DNA of 37,316 nucleotides, taken from positions 1 to 37,316 of the forward strand of contig NZ_CAJYGK010000095.1 of NCBI RefSeq assembly GCF_913773725.1, read 5' to 3'. This document shows, in pieces, positions 1-9,158 of the stretch. Below the pieces are notes generated by a model that worked only from the letters and a program-made list of their open reading frames with translations, ran no database searches and had not been told where the DNA came from. Position numbers and translations under genes: made by a program. Numbering within the stretch: the stretch's first letter is position 1; each line of letters starts with the position of its first letter. The stretch is from an uncultured Aquabacterium sp. GTDB taxonomy: Bacteria > Pseudomonadota > Gammaproteobacteria > Burkholderiales > Burkholderiaceae_C.

Positions 1-1478
1 ACGTGACCCTGCCCGCCGCGGGCTGGACCCCTTATGCGCTGGGCGTCGGGGTGGGCGTGCTGCTCACCCTGGGCTTCGGCCTGCCCCCGGTGCTGCAACT
101 GGCCCGCGTGCCGCCTCTGCGCGTGCTGCGGCGGGATCTGGGTGGCATCAAGATGGGCTCGGCCCTGGTCTGGCTGCTGGGCGGCGGGGCACTGCTGGCG
201 CTGTTGATGCTGGTGGCGCGCGATGCCAAGTTGGGCGGCATTGCCCTGGGTGGCTTCGGGGCCGCCGTGGTGGTGTTTGCCGCCGTCGGCGGCGCGGCGG
301 TGTGGGCCATGCGGGTGGCAACCCTCCGCTTCAATGCGCGGCTGCCGCTGGCATGGACGCTGGTGTCCCGACAGCTCACGGCCCAGCCCTGGCACACCGT
401 GGTGCAGGTGTGCGCACTGGGCCTGGGTCTGCTGGCGCTGATGCTGCTGGTGCTGATTCGCACCGATCTGATCGCCAGCTGGCAGCAGGCCACGCCGGCC
501 GATGCCCCGGATCGCTTCGTCATCAACATCCAGCCGGACCAGGTGGAGGCCTTTCGCGCCGCCTTGACGGGGGCGGGCGTCGCCCGTTTCGACTGGTATC
601 CGATGGCCAGAGCCCGGCTGGTGGCCATCAACGGGCAGCCTGTGCGCCCCGAGTCCTACCAGGAGGACCGGGCGCAACGCCTGCTGGAGCGCGAGTTCAA
701 CCTCAGCCATGCTGCGGAGGCACCGCGCCACAACGAGGTGGTGGCGGGCCGCTATCAGCCCGAGGAGCCCGATGCCTTCAGCGTGGAGGAGGGCCTGGCC
801 AAGACGCTGGGCCTGCGGCTGGGTGACCGCCTGCGCTTCGACATGGCAGGCCAGATGGAAGAAGGGCGCATCACGAGCCTGCGCAAGGTCGACTGGTCGT
901 CGATGCGCGTCAACTTCTTCGTGATGGCGCCGCAGGCCGACAAGCCCACCTGGCCGGACACCTACATCACGTCCTTCAAGGCGCCTGCCAGCGGGCAGAT
1001 CGACCGCCTGCTGGTGCAGCGCTTCCCGAACGTCACGGTGGTGGACGTCTCGGCCACGCTGACCCAGTTGCAGGGCGTGCTGACCCAGGTGATCACGGCT
1101 GTGGAGTTCCTCTTTCTGTTCACCCTGGCGGCCGGGCTCATCGTGCTGATGACGGGACTGCTGACATCGCGGGAACGGCGCGCACGCGACTGGGCCATCT
1201 GGCGTTCCCTCGGGGCGACCCAGGCCATCATCGGCCGGGTCCAGCGGCTTGAACTGCTGGCGGTGGGCGCCTTGGCAGGCACGCTGGCATCCGGCGCTTC
1301 GCTCTTGATCGGGTGGGTGCTGGCATCGCGCGTGTTCGATTTCGCCTGGAGTGCTCCGTGGTGGGCGCTGCTGCCGGGCGCTGCCGTCGGGGCCATGCTC
1401 GCGTGGCTGGCAGGCTGGTGGAGCCTGCGCGGGGTGGTGCACCGGCCGGTGGCCCTCACGCTCAGGCAGGCCGAATGA
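1..1478 (+). CDS. FtsX/YbbP-family ABC transporter permease, C-terminal part (5' truncated by window edge)
   Basis: About 491 residues are visible and the frame stays open to the left edge, so the start lies outside the window. The fragment opens with a membrane segment followed by the motif PPLRVLRRD, usual after the first half of YbbP-type permeases. Two hydrophobic segments follow, then another with an adjoining periplasmic, MacB-like domain (roughly residues 140-350). The protein ends in an FtsX domain with three membrane helices and the conserved cytoplasmic loop SRERRARDWAIWRSLGAT. Family members work with a LolD-like ATPase to move lipophilic or envelope substrates by mechanotransmission. 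The ATPase gene would be expected upstream and is not visible. The gene converges with cheW across a 58-bp gap. The substrate cannot be read from sequence. Confidence 0.85.
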   Translation, partial: VTLPAAGWTPYALGVGVGVLLTLGFGLPPVLQLARVPPLRVLRRDLGGIKMGSALVWLLGGGALLALLMLVARDAKLGGIALGGFGAAVVVFAAVGGAAVWAMRVATLRFNARLPLAWTLVSRQLTAQPWHTVVQVCALGLGLLALMLLVLIRTDLIASWQQATPADAPDRFVINIQPDQVEAFRAALTGAGVARFDWYPMARARLVAINGQPVRPESYQEDRAQRLLEREFNLSHAAEAPRHNEVVAGRYQPEEPDAFSVEEGLAKTLGLRLGDRLRFDMAGQMEEGRITSLRKVDWSSMRVNFFVMAPQADKPTWPDTYITSFKAPASGQIDRLLVQRFPNVTVVDVSATLTQLQGVLTQVITAVEFLFLFTLAAGLIVLMTGLLTSRERRARDWAIWRSLGATQAIIGRVQRLELLAVGALAGTLASGASLLIGWVLASRVFDFAWSAPWWALLPGAAVGAMLAWLAGWWSLRGVVHRPVALTLRQAE

Positions 1479-1479
1479 A

Positions 1480-1520
1480 CAACGGGGCAGGAGGTCGATC
1501 GCCTCGCTGCCCCGCTGTTG
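1480..1520. terminator. Possible bidirectional terminator hairpin between permease and cheW
   Basis: The arms CGGGGCAG (1483-1490) and CTGCCCCG (1507-1514) are perfect complements. GAGG/CCTC pairs inside them, leaving a short loop. The hairpin lies exactly between two converging genes. It has no T-tract on either side, so termination efficiency is uncertain. Confidence 0.35.
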
Positions 1521-1536
1521 GATGTGGCCGAACCGC

Positions 1537-2133
1537 TCAGTGTTCGCTCAGGCTGTTGATCAAGCCCATCTCCGAGCTGCTCATCAGCGACTCGATGTCC
1601 ATCAGGATCAGCAGCCGGTCGCTCACGTTGGCGATGCCGGTGATGTAGGTCGTGTCGACCACGGCGTTGCTCATCTCGGGGGCCGGCTGGATCATCTGCT
1701 CGGCCAACTGCATCACGTCGCTGACCGAATCCACGACGGCACCCACCACGCGCCCGCGCACGTTCAGCACGATCACGACGGTGAAGCTGTTGATTTCCGC
1801 CTCGCCCATCTCGTTGAGGCAGTTGAACTTCACGCGCAGATCCACGATGGGCACGATCACGCCGCGCAGGTTCACCACGCCCTTCAGGTAAGACGGGGCG
1901 TTGGCGATCTTGGTGGGTGGTTCGTACGAGCGGATCTCCTGCACCTTCAGGATGTCGATCCCGTACTCCTCGCTGCCCAGACGGAAGGTCAGGTACTCAC
2001 GTCCCGAGGCTGTGTGGCGCACCTGGCTGGACGACACCGACTTGTTGCGCATGCCGAAGCCGGGCGGCGGCGAGGAAGCCTCGGGCCGCGCGACCGCGGG
2101 GCTCTGAGGGGCAGTGGCTTGAAGGGTGTCCAT
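1537..2133 (-). CDS. cheW: Chemotaxis coupling protein CheW
   Basis: The product is 198 residues. CheW is an SH3-like adaptor that links methyl-accepting receptors to the CheA kinase at the inner membrane. The conserved core runs from about residue 40 with YLTFRLGSEEYGIDILKVQE, then NAPSYLKGVVNLRGVIVPIVDLR, then a C-terminal part ending in LLILMDIESLM. The first 35 residues are a Pro/Ser-rich tail. An in-frame ATG lies 42 nt upstream, but the start at 2133 is preferred because AAAGG precedes it at suitable spacing and the extra residues look unrelated. It lies 128 bp downstream of the mcp gene on the same strand and is probably co-transcribed from that gene's sigma-28 promoter. No cheA, cheY, cheR or cheB gene lies nearby, so this pair presumably joins a chemotaxis core encoded elsewhere. 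Confidence 0.95.
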   Translation of the reverse strand: MDTLQATAPQSPAVARPEASSPPPGFGMRNKSVSSSQVRHTASGREYLTFRLGSEEYGIDILKVQEIRSYEPPTKIANAPSYLKGVVNLRGVIVPIVDLRVKFNCLNEMGEAEINSFTVVIVLNVRGRVVGAVVDSVSDVMQLAEQMIQPAPEMSNAVVDTTYITGIANVSDRLLILMDIESLMSSSEMGLINSLSEH

Positions 2134-2261
2134 GAACGACCTTTCGGGTTCTCGACTGCGCCAACCGGGGCGCACACCGTGCCCCTCTGCGGGGCGTCTG
2201 CTGGGTTATCGGACAGCGGGGGGCGAAACTGTAGGCCGGGTTGACCCTGCCCGGGCCCGCA

Positions 2262-3818
2262 TCAGATCTGGAAGGTCGCCATCGAGCGGGTCAGCTTCTG
2301 GGCCTGCTCTTCCAGGCTGGAAGCGGCAGCGGCCGACTCCTCCACCAGCGCGGCGTTCTGCTGTGTCATCTGGTCCAGTCCGGCGACGGCCTGGTTCACC
2401 TGGCCGATGCCCGTGCTTTGTTCCGATGCGGCGCGGCTGATCTCGGTGATCGTTTCGAACACTTTGCGCACCGAGGTCTGGATTTCCTGCATCGCCGCAC
2501 CGGCTTCCTCGACCAGGCGGGTGCCGGAGGCCACCGTCTCGCCCGAGGTCGTGATCAGCTGCTTGATCTCGCGGGCGGCCGTGGCCGATCGCTGCGCCAG
2601 CGACCGCACCTCGGCGGCCACCACGGCAAAGCCGCGGCCCTGCTCGCCGGCGCGGGCGGCTTCCACTGCCGCGTTCAGCGCCAGGATGTTGGTCTGGAAG
2701 GCGATGCCGTCGATCACCCCGATGATGTCGTTGATCCGCCGGCTGGTGGCGTCGATCGCGCCCATGTTGGTCACGACCTCGCCGACGATCTGGCCGCCGC
2801 GTTCGGCGGCCCGCGCCGCGCCCTGGGCCAGCTCGTTGGCCATGCCGGCGGCCTCGGCGCTCTGGCGCACGTTGGCCGTGAGCTCCTCGACGGAGCTCGC
2901 CGTTTCCTGCAGGCTCGACGCCGTGTTCTCGGTGCGGCTCGACAGGTCCATGTTGCCGCTGGCAATCTGAGACGACGCGACCGAAATCGAATCGGCCGAA
3001 CTGCGCACCTCGGCCACCATCGCGCGCAGTGCTGCCTGCATCGACTGCAGCGCACGCATCAGGGCCGCGGTTTCGTCGCCCCCGTCCGTGGGGATCGCCT
3101 GATGCAGCTTGCCTGCTGCAATCCCGTCGGCCACGCTGACCGCCTGCGCCAGGGGGGCCGTGATCGCGTGTTCGTTGAGGATGGTGGTGGGGGCCACCAC
3201 CAGCAATGCTGCCAGAACGGCCAAGCCGAACACGAGGCGGGTCTTTTCTGTCAGAGCCTGCTGTGCTTCGGCCACCTCGGTGGCCTCGCTTTCCAGCGCG
3301 GTCGCCAGACGTGCAGCCTGCTCGTCGATGGCAGCGGCCTGCTCCAGCACCGCACCGAAGGTCTGCGTGACCTCTTCGGGGGCGAGCCCGCCGGCAACCA
3401 GCTTCGGCGCGACCCGTTTCACAGTCGCTTCGTAGCGCTGCACGGCGCTGACCAGATCGTTGACCGCAGCATTGTCGGCATCGCTTTCGCCGGCCTGCAT
3501 CTTGCCGGCCGCCTCACGCAGCGCCTCGAGCGAGCGGGACCACTTTTCCAGCGCGCCATTGACCAAGGCAGCTTGGCCAGCGTGGAGCAACATGGTGCTT
3601 TCATGCCGGCGAACCTGAGCCAGTTGTTGAGACACCAGCGTCAGCGAACGCTGCTCCTCGTAGGCGTGATGCCGGAACTGGTCGAGCGCATCCTGCGTGT
3701 AGACCATGCCATACAGGCCCGCGCCGCCTACGGCCGCCAGCAACAACATCACGACCGCGATCGCCCCCCGCATCCGGGTTCGGATCGTGAAACGGCGCAT
3801 CTGCATCATCCAGGACAT
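2262..3818 (-). CDS. Methyl-accepting chemotaxis protein (4-helix-bundle sensor type)
   Basis: The product is 518 residues with standard receptor architecture. A first membrane helix spans about 18-38, an alpha-helical periplasmic sensor about 40-190, and a second membrane helix about 195-215. A HAMP domain covers about 216-270 and a long cytoplasmic coiled coil follows. The kinase-control tip is clear: [20 protein letters not shown] followed by [16 protein letters not shown]. No C-terminal NWETF-type CheR tether is present; the chain ends SMATFQI. An upstream in-frame ATG at 3869 would add 17 residues. The start at 3818 is preferred because GAGAAG precedes it and the short positively charged leader before helix 1 is typical. 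A sigma-28-type promoter lies upstream and cheW downstream. The ligand is unknown. Confidence 0.93.
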   Translation of the reverse strand: MSWMMQMRRFTIRTRMRGAIAVVMLLLAAVGGAGLYGMVYTQDALDQFRHHAYEEQRSLTLVSQQLAQVRRHESTMLLHAGQAALVNGALEKWSRSLEALREAAGKMQAGESDADNAAVNDLVSAVQRYEATVKRVAPKLVAGGLAPEEVTQTFGAVLEQAAAIDEQAARLATALESEATEVAEAQQALTEKTRLVFGLAVLAALLVVAPTTILNEHAITAPLAQAVSVADGIAAGKLHQAIPTDGGDETAALMRALQSMQAALRAMVAEVRSSADSISVASSQIASGNMDLSSRTENTASSLQETASSVEELTANVRQSAEAAGMANELAQGAARAAERGGQIVGEVVTNMGAIDATSRRINDIIGVIDGIAFQTNILALNAAVEAARAGEQGRGFAVVAAEVRSLAQRSATAAREIKQLITTSGETVASGTRLVEEAGAAMQEIQTSVRKVFETITEISRAASEQSTGIGQVNQAVAGLDQMTQQNAALVEESAAAASSLEEQAQKLTRSMATFQI

Positions 3819-3899
3819 CGACAACTTCTCGCTTCTTGAGGCCTGGCCGACGACACCGGGATGGGGCATCGGCCATTCGGGCTATCCCCGATGCGGTCT

Positions 3900-3926
3900 C
3901 TATCGGCAGTCCCGCGCCGCGCTTGA
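3900..3926 (-). promoter_or_regulatory. Predicted sigma-28 (FliA) promoter for mcp-cheW
   Basis: Read on the minus strand, TCAA (3926-3923) is followed after exactly 15 nt by GCCGATAG (3907-3900). The enteric FliA consensus is TAAA-N15-GCCGATAA, so there is one mismatch in each element. The site lies between the ychF terminator and the mcp start, leaving a leader of about 75 nt. Receptor genes are classic flagellar late-class targets, which fits. Confidence 0.65.
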
Positions 3927-3930
3927 GCAA

Positions 3931-3957
3931 GAAAAAAGGGCGGCAGTTGCCGCCCTT
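3931..3957 (-). terminator. Intrinsic terminator of ychF
   Basis: AAGGGCGGC (3936-3944) pairs with GCCGCCCTT (3949-3957) around the loop AGTT. On the minus strand the stem is followed by a T-run, seen as A at 3932-3937. It lies 19 bp beyond the ychF stop and separates ychF from mcp-cheW. Confidence 0.85.
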
Positions 3958-3975
3958 GTCACAGATCAGGTCAGG

Positions 3976-5070
3976 TCAGACGTTGAACAGGAAGTTCAGC
4001 ACGTCGCCGTCCTTGACCACGTACTCCTTGCCTTCCGCGCGCATCTTGCCGGCCTCCTTCGCACCCGCTTCACCCTTGTACTGGATGAAGTCCTCGAAGG
4101 CGATGGTCTGGGCGCGGATGAAGCCCCGCTCGAAATCGGTGTGGATGACGCCGGCGGCCTGAGGGGCCGTGTCACCGATGCGGATGGTCCAGGCGCGCAC
4201 TTCCTTGACCCCGGCCGTGAAGTAGGTCTGCAGGCCCAGCAGCTTGAAGCCGGCACGGATGAGTCGGTTCAGACCCGGCTCGTCCTGGCCCATCTCGGCC
4301 AGGAACATGGCGCGGTCTTCGTCGTCCATCTCGGCCAGTTCGGCCTCGGTCTTGGCACAGATGGCCACGACTTCGCCCTTCTGGGCCGCGGCGTACTCGC
4401 GCAGGCGGTCCAGGAAGGGATTGTTCTCGAAGCCGGTCTCCGAGACGTTGCCCACGAACATGGCCGGCTTGGCCGTGATCAGGCACAGCGGCTTCAGGAT
4501 GGCCAGCTCTTCCTTGCTGAAGTCGATGGAGCGGACCGGCTTCGCCTGGTCGAGCGCAGCCTGGCACTTTTCCAGCACCTTGACCAGCGCAGCGGCCTCC
4601 TTGTCGTTGCCCGAGCGCGCGGCCTTGGTGTAGCGCTGCAGGCTTTTCTCCACCGTGCCCAGGTCGGCCAGGCACAGTTCGGTCTGGATCACCTCGATGT
4701 CTGCGATCGGATCGACCTTGCCGGCCACGTGGATGACGTTGTCGTCCTCGAAGCAGCGCACCACGTTCACGATGGCATCGGTTTCGCGGATGTGGCTGAG
4801 GAACTGGTTGCCCAGGCCTTCGCCCTTGGAGGCGCCCGCCACCAGACCGGCGATGTCGACGAACTCGACGATGGCCGGCACGACCCGTTCGGGTTGAACG
4901 ATCTCGGACAGGGCTTTGAGACGCGGATCGGGCACCTCGACCACGCCCACATTGGGCTCGATCGTGCAGAAGGGGTAGTTCTCAGCCGCGATGCCGGCCT
5001 TGGTCAGGGCATTGAACAGGGTGGACTTGCCCACATTGGGCAGGCCCACGATGCCGCACTTGAGGCTCAT
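3976..5070 (-). CDS. ychF: Redox-regulated ATPase YchF (Obg-family)
   Basis: The product is 364 residues, essentially the length of the E. coli protein (363). YchF is a ribosome-associated Obg-related P-loop protein that prefers ATP to GTP and is linked to stress responses. Visible motifs are the P-loop GLPNVGKST at residues 9-17, the switch region [20 protein letters not shown], a coiled-coil insert, and a C-terminal TGS domain ending in [16 protein letters not shown] longer frame begins 48 nt upstream, but [16 protein letters not shown] is the family N-terminus and AGGA precedes it. The gene follows the hybrid kinase by 66 bp. A TAAAAT -10-like box (complement of 5134-5139) overlaps the kinase stop codon, so ychF could have its own promoter, although no good -35 is visible. 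Confidence 0.97.
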   Translation of the reverse strand: MSLKCGIVGLPNVGKSTLFNALTKAGIAAENYPFCTIEPNVGVVEVPDPRLKALSEIVQPERVVPAIVEFVDIAGLVAGASKGEGLGNQFLSHIRETDAIVNVVRCFEDDNVIHVAGKVDPIADIEVIQTELCLADLGTVEKSLQRYTKAARSGNDKEAAALVKVLEKCQAALDQAKPVRSIDFSKEELAILKPLCLITAKPAMFVGNVSETGFENNPFLDRLREYAAAQKGEVVAICAKTEAELAEMDDEDRAMFLAEMGQDEPGLNRLIRAGFKLLGLQTYFTAGVKEVRAWTIRIGDTAPQAAGVIHTDFERGFIRAQTIAFEDFIQYKGEAGAKEAGKMRAEGKEYVVKDGDVLNFLFNV

Positions 5071-5136
5071 GGGGATTCCTGGAAGTGAAGGGGAGAGGGC
5101 CGGTCGCTGGCGGCGCACACGCCCAAACCCGGCATT

Positions 5137-7062
5137 TTACCCGGGGGGCGTCAACCTGGGGCCGTGATCCGCCACTGGCGAGGCGGTTTGCGCCCAGTAC
5201 GCCACCTCGTCCAGCAGCGCCTGCCGTTCCACCGGCTTCGTCAGCACCGCGTTCATGCCGGCAGCCAGGCACGCCCGGCGGTCTTCGGCGAAGGCGTTGG
5301 CCGTCAGCCCGATGACCGGCACATCACGGCAGGCCTCGCCAGCCTCCCCCTCGCGGATCTTCAAGGTGGCCGTGAGGCCATCCATGCCACCCATGTGCCA
5401 GTCCATGAGCACCACCGAGGGGCGCTGAAGCCGCAGGCTGCGCAACGCGGCCAGTCCATCGGCGACGGCGTGAACCTGGGCGCCGGCGGCCAGAAGCACC
5501 TCGGTGATGAGCATGCGGTTGACGTCGTCGTCGTCCACCACCAGCACATGCGAGGCCGGCAGCCTCGTGACCTTCGGCGGTGTCGGCCGCACGGAGGCCT
5601 CCTGATGCCCGACGGGCTGAAGGGGCAGGTCCACATCGACGCGGGTACCGCGCCCCAGTGCGCTGTGAAGGCTGATGTGCCCACCCATCAGCTCGACGAG
5701 TTCACGCGTGATGGTCAGGCCCAGTCCGGCCCCGCCATGTGGCCGGATACCGACGTGCTCTGCCTGGTAGAAGGCATCGAACGCGTGGCTCTGCTGGATT
5801 TCGTCCATTCCTGGTCCGGTGTCCATGACTGAGCAGCGCACCCACAGCCCCGCGGCAAGATCAGGTGCTTCCAGCGCCCGTATCGTCAGGGTTACACGAC
5901 CTTGCACGGTGAACTTGCAGGCGTTGGCCAGCAGGTTGATCAGCACCTGCGTCAGGCGTAGTTCGTCGCCCAGCCGGCATGACGGGAAATCCGGTGGCAC
6001 GTCGGTGTGGAGGTCCAGTGCCTTCAGCTCGGCCATCGGGCGTACCGCTGCGCAGGCCTTCAGCGCGACCTGACGGAGGTCGAGCGGTTGGGATGTGGTG
6101 TCGAGCCGCCCCGACTCGATGCGGGACATTTCCAGCACCTGGTCGATCAGTGTCAGCAGATGATGCCCGCTGCTGCGGATGGTGCGCAGCAGCCGCGCTT
6201 GCGTCTGTGGGTCGACCGGGTCCGGGTGCGGATCAGCCATCAGATCTGCCGAGACGAGCATCGCGTGCAGCGGTGTGCGCAGCTCATGGCTCATGACAGC
6301 CAGAAAGCGGGATTTGGCCCGCGAGGCCGACTCGGCTGCATCCCGCGCACGGGCCAGTTCGGCTGTGTGGGTCTCCAGCCATGCCGCGAGGGCTTGCCGC
6401 GCGTCGGCCGACCCCTCCGAGTCGCCCGCCACGATGAGGCCGATGCCGTGCCGGAATCGCTCTACGGCCACCAGCGCGACCAGAAACGTACCTTGCACCA
6501 GCACCCCGTTGATCAGCAGAGAGTGGATGACCTGCCCCTGCTCCGGCGATGTCGGTTGGCTCACCATCCACAAGCCCGGCAGGGCCGCCACACCCGTCAA
6601 CGTCACGCACAGGCTGACAGCCCACCGCCAAGGGAAGGTCAGGTGGATCAGCAAGGACACGGCTGGCAGCCACATGAAGTTGCTGGCAAACCATTGAACC
6701 GTGATCGTGGTCGGATCGATCAGGGCCGCCAGCGCCATGGCGATCATGCAGTACACCGTGACCCCCGCGACCGCCCTGCGCTGTGTGGAGAGCAGATCCC
6801 GGGGCGAGCACCGGAGCCGCCAGTACTGGCTGAGGAGGAACAGGGCGAGGGCAGGCTGCGCCCACCGGTCGTGCGGCGCGATCACGCCGCTTGTCCATTC
6901 GCTGATCCACAAGGCCATGAGGGCGATGGCCGCAATCAGGAGGATGCGAAGCGCTGTCTTGCGTTCGATCAAGGAGAGCGCACTTTCCATGCTCTCCTGA
7001 CTGGCGCCAGGTGGAGCGTCGTCCTGGCTGCCTGCCGGTGTCCGGCCGTGTTGTTCCGACAT
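5137..7062 (-). CDS. Membrane-bound hybrid sensor histidine kinase with receiver domain
   Basis: The product is 641 residues. Residues about 35-205 hold five to six membrane helices with little periplasmic exposure and no recognisable PAS or HAMP domain. A short coiled coil precedes the HisKA dimerisation domain, whose phosphoacceptor is His259 in FLAVMSHELRTPLH. The ATPase domain shows the N-box (NLLANACKF, Asn380), a G1 box (DTGPGMD) and a G2 box (GGAGLGLT). A receiver domain (about 505-625) has the acidic cluster VVDDDD, the phosphoacceptor Asp554 in LMDWHMGGMDG, and the conserved Lys in LTKPVE. No HPt domain or output regulator gene is adjacent, so an orphan phosphorelay is likely. A start at 7122 would add 20 residues; 7062 is chosen because GGGGCGGGA precedes it. 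The gene is divergent from the flavin monooxygenase gene. Confidence 0.92.
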   Translation of the reverse strand: MSEQHGRTPAGSQDDAPPGASQESMESALSLIERKTALRILLIAAIALMALWISEWTSGVIAPHDRWAQPALALFLLSQYWRLRCSPRDLLSTQRRAVAGVTVYCMIAMALAALIDPTTITVQWFASNFMWLPAVSLLIHLTFPWRWAVSLCVTLTGVAALPGLWMVSQPTSPEQGQVIHSLLINGVLVQGTFLVALVAVERFRHGIGLIVAGDSEGSADARQALAAWLETHTAELARARDAAESASRAKSRFLAVMSHELRTPLHAMLVSADLMADPHPDPVDPQTQARLLRTIRSSGHHLLTLIDQVLEMSRIESGRLDTTSQPLDLRQVALKACAAVRPMAELKALDLHTDVPPDFPSCRLGDELRLTQVLINLLANACKFTVQGRVTLTIRALEAPDLAAGLWVRCSVMDTGPGMDEIQQSHAFDAFYQAEHVGIRPHGGAGLGLTITRELVELMGGHISLHSALGRGTRVDVDLPLQPVGHQEASVRPTPPKVTRLPASHVLVVDDDDVNRMLITEVLLAAGAQVHAVADGLAALRSLRLQRPSVVLMDWHMGGMDGLTATLKIREGEAGEACRDVPVIGLTANAFAEDRRACLAAGMNAVLTKPVERQALLDEVAYWAQTASPVADHGPRLTPPG

Positions 7063-7099
7063 TCCCGCCCCGTGGTCTTGTTTTCGCCAATACCGCGTT

Positions 7100-7129
7100 A
7101 GATTACGGCCTGCCTCCTCCATTGAACAA
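7100..7129 (-). promoter_or_regulatory. Candidate sigma-70 promoter for the hybrid kinase
   Basis: On the minus strand TTGTTC (7129-7124) and TAATCT (7105-7100) are spaced by 18 nt, about 40 nt upstream of the chosen start. This is a match by eye only. Confidence 0.35.
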
Positions 7130-7161
7130 GGAGTGCGGCATCAATTGTTGACGGGTTTTCC

Positions 7162-8319
7162 ATGGTCAGTGGTCCATTCGATGTGTGTGTGAGCGGTTCT
7201 GGCGCCGTGGCCATGAGCCTCGCGTTGTCCTTGTCAGCGGAGGGCTGGCGGGTGGCATGGGCCCGGGGCGCGGCCCCGGCGCCGTCACGTCCCGACGTGC
7301 GCACCTATGCGCTCAATGCGCGCGCCATTGCCTTACTCGACCGGCTGCGGGTGTGGCCGTCCTTGAAGGCGTTTTCCACGCCGGTGGCCGACATGGCGAT
7401 CAAGGGGGATGGCGATGGCCACCTCACCTTCTCGAGTTGGAGCCAGCACGTGAGCGAGCTGGCCTGGATTGTCGACGCCGCGCACCTCGAGCGCCTGCTG
7501 GCGGAGGCGTTGCGCTATGCGCCGCGTGTCGACATCGTCGCGCCGCTGCAGGGCAACACCCCGCCTGTCCCGGCGCACCTGCTGGCGATCTGCGAAGGCA
7601 AACACTCGGACACGCGGTCGGCACTGGGCATCCACTTCGATCGGCGCGATTACGGCCATGCGGGTGTGGCCGCCCGCCTGCGCGCCTCGCATCCTCACCA
7701 CGGGCTCGCGCGTCAGTGGTTCCGCTCGCCAGACATCCTGGCCCTGCTGCCTTTTCACGACCCCGAGCCCGGTTCCTCGTATGGCCTGGTGTGGTCGGTG
7801 CCCCACGACCGCGCGCGGACTCTGCAGGCCATGCCGCCTGCCGAATTCGAGGCTGCCCTGAATCAGGCGCTGCGTGAGAGTGACCCTGTGGCTGCCGAGC
7901 AGGTGGGCACCCTTGTGCTGGCATCCGAGGTGGCGTCCTGGCCTCTCGCCCTGGCCCAGGCTTCGCGCTGGAGCGGTCCGGGCTGGGTGTTGCTCGGGGA
8001 TGCAGCCCACCAGGTCCATCCTCTGGCGGGGCAGGGCCTCAACCTCGGCTTGGCCGATGTGGACACGCTGGTGTCGGTCCTGCGTCAAGCGCGCACCACG
8101 GAACCTTGGCGGCACGCCGGGGACGAACGGACGCTGGCCCGCTACGTCAGGCAGCGGCAATGGCCGGCGATGGCCATGTCCACCCTGACCGACGGGCTGC
8201 TCCGCCTCTTCGCCGACGACCGTGCTCCGTTGAAAGTGGCCCGCAACGCAGGGATGCGGGCTGTCGAACGCCTGGGGCCGCTCAAGCACTGGCTGGTCGG
8301 CCGTGCGCTGGACGCCTGA
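7162..8319 (+). CDS. UbiH/UbiF/COQ6-family FAD-dependent monooxygenase
   Basis: The product is 385 residues. It belongs to the single-component flavin hydroxylases that include the ubiquinone ring hydroxylases. The N-terminal dinucleotide fold shows GSGAVA at about 12-17. RTYALNARAIALL (about 47-59) is the family signature after the first fold. The second FAD motif GDAAHQVHPLAGQGLNLGLADV (about 279-300) is intact. The most likely role is a hydroxylation in ubiquinone biosynthesis, but paralogues are numerous in this group and the ring position cannot be assigned. It starts 99 bp from the divergent kinase gene. dsbC follows after 35 bp, so the two may be co-transcribed. Confidence 0.85.
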   Translation: MVSGPFDVCVSGSGAVAMSLALSLSAEGWRVAWARGAAPAPSRPDVRTYALNARAIALLDRLRVWPSLKAFSTPVADMAIKGDGDGHLTFSSWSQHVSELAWIVDAAHLERLLAEALRYAPRVDIVAPLQGNTPPVPAHLLAICEGKHSDTRSALGIHFDRRDYGHAGVAARLRASHPHHGLARQWFRSPDILALLPFHDPEPGSSYGLVWSVPHDRARTLQAMPPAEFEAALNQALRESDPVAAEQVGTLVLASEVASWPLALAQASRWSGPGWVLLGDAAHQVHPLAGQGLNLGLADVDTLVSVLRQARTTEPWRHAGDERTLARYVRQRQWPAMAMSTLTDGLLRLFADDRAPLKVARNAGMRAVERLGPLKHWLVGRALDA

Positions 8320-8354
8320 GCGCCTGCCCGCCCGACTCCAAGAAAGCCCTCGAC

Positions 8355-9122
8355 ATGTCTCTGACCTCGAAATTCCCCTCTCTGCGCGTGCTGACGCTGG
8401 CACTGGGCCTTGCCCTCGGCGCATCGGCCATGGCGCAGCAGCCCGCCGATCTGCCGGCCGCCCAGTTGCAGGCCTTGCGGCAGAAGCTGGCTCAGCGCCT
8501 GCCCGATCTTCCCGCCATCGAAGGGGCCAGGCCGGCACCCATCGCGGGCCTGATCGAGGTGCGCGGCGGTGGCCACGTGTTCTATACCGACGCCAATGGC
8601 GACTACCTGATCGACGGACACGTGCTGGACACGCGGTCGCGCCGCAACCTGACGGAGGAGCGGCTGGACGAGATCAACAAGGTGGATCTTGCCCAGTTGC
8701 CACTGAAGGACGCCGTGGTGTGGAAGAACGGCACCGGCAAGCGTCAGCTCGTGGTGTTTGCTGATCCCAACTGCGGCTATTGCAAGCGACTCGAGCGCGA
8801 CCTGCAGCAGGTCAAGGACGTCACCGTCTACAGCTTTGTGGTCGCGATTTTGGGTGATGACTCTCGCCAGAAGGCCGAAGCCATCTGGTGTGCCAAGGAC
8901 CGCACCCAGGCCTGGCGAGACTGGATGCTCAACAACAGCGCGCCTCCCCGTGCTCTGGGCCTGTGCGCCTCGCCGATCCAGCGCAATGGCGCCCTGGCCC
9001 AGAAGCTGCGGGTGAACGGCACGCCCGCCCTGATCTTCGAAGACGGCACGCGGTTGCCTGGCGCCGCAAGCGCGGCGACGATCGAGCAGCGCCTCTCGAA
9101 GGCGCAGGCGCGTCCGTCCTGA
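8355..9122 (+). CDS. dsbC: DsbC-type periplasmic thiol:disulfide interchange protein
   Basis: The product is 255 residues. A signal peptide covers residues 1-27 and probably cleaves after ASAMA. DsbC is a dimeric isomerase that reshuffles wrong disulfides in the periplasm and is kept reduced by DsbD. An N-terminal dimerisation domain (about 35-95) carries VFYTDANGDYLIDGHVLD, very typical of DsbC. The thioredoxin domain has the active site C140-G-Y-C143 within FADPNCGYCKRLE and a cis-proline in NGTPALIF. Two further cysteines (AIWCAKD and LGLCASP) probably form the structural disulfide seen in the family. The longer open frame upstream overlaps the flavoprotein gene and lacks family similarity, so the ATG at 8355 is used. 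It is convergent with the DUF3108 gene. Confidence 0.92.
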   Translation: MSLTSKFPSLRVLTLALGLALGASAMAQQPADLPAAQLQALRQKLAQRLPDLPAIEGARPAPIAGLIEVRGGGHVFYTDANGDYLIDGHVLDTRSRRNLTEERLDEINKVDLAQLPLKDAVVWKNGTGKRQLVVFADPNCGYCKRLERDLQQVKDVTVYSFVVAILGDDSRQKAEAIWCAKDRTQAWRDWMLNNSAPPRALGLCASPIQRNGALAQKLRVNGTPALIFEDGTRLPGAASAATIEQRLSKAQARPS

Positions 9123-9143
9123 ACCGTCTGTCGCAGCGGCGGG

Positions 9144-9158
9144 CCGCTCACGGAGCGG
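9144..9158. terminator. Possible hairpin at the dsbC / DUF3108 convergence
   Basis: CCGCTC (9144-9149) and GAGCGG (9153-9158) form a perfect 6-bp stem with a 3-nt loop. It overlaps the stop codon of the minus-strand gene and lies 22 bp after dsbC. There is no T-run, so this is weak. Confidence 0.25.

Noticed and set aside
5134..5162. Full ychF promoter overlapping the kinase stop codon
   Set aside because: TAAAAT is present on the minus strand, but TTGACG lies just 9 nt from it and no other -35 is visible. It is mentioned only in the ychF entry.
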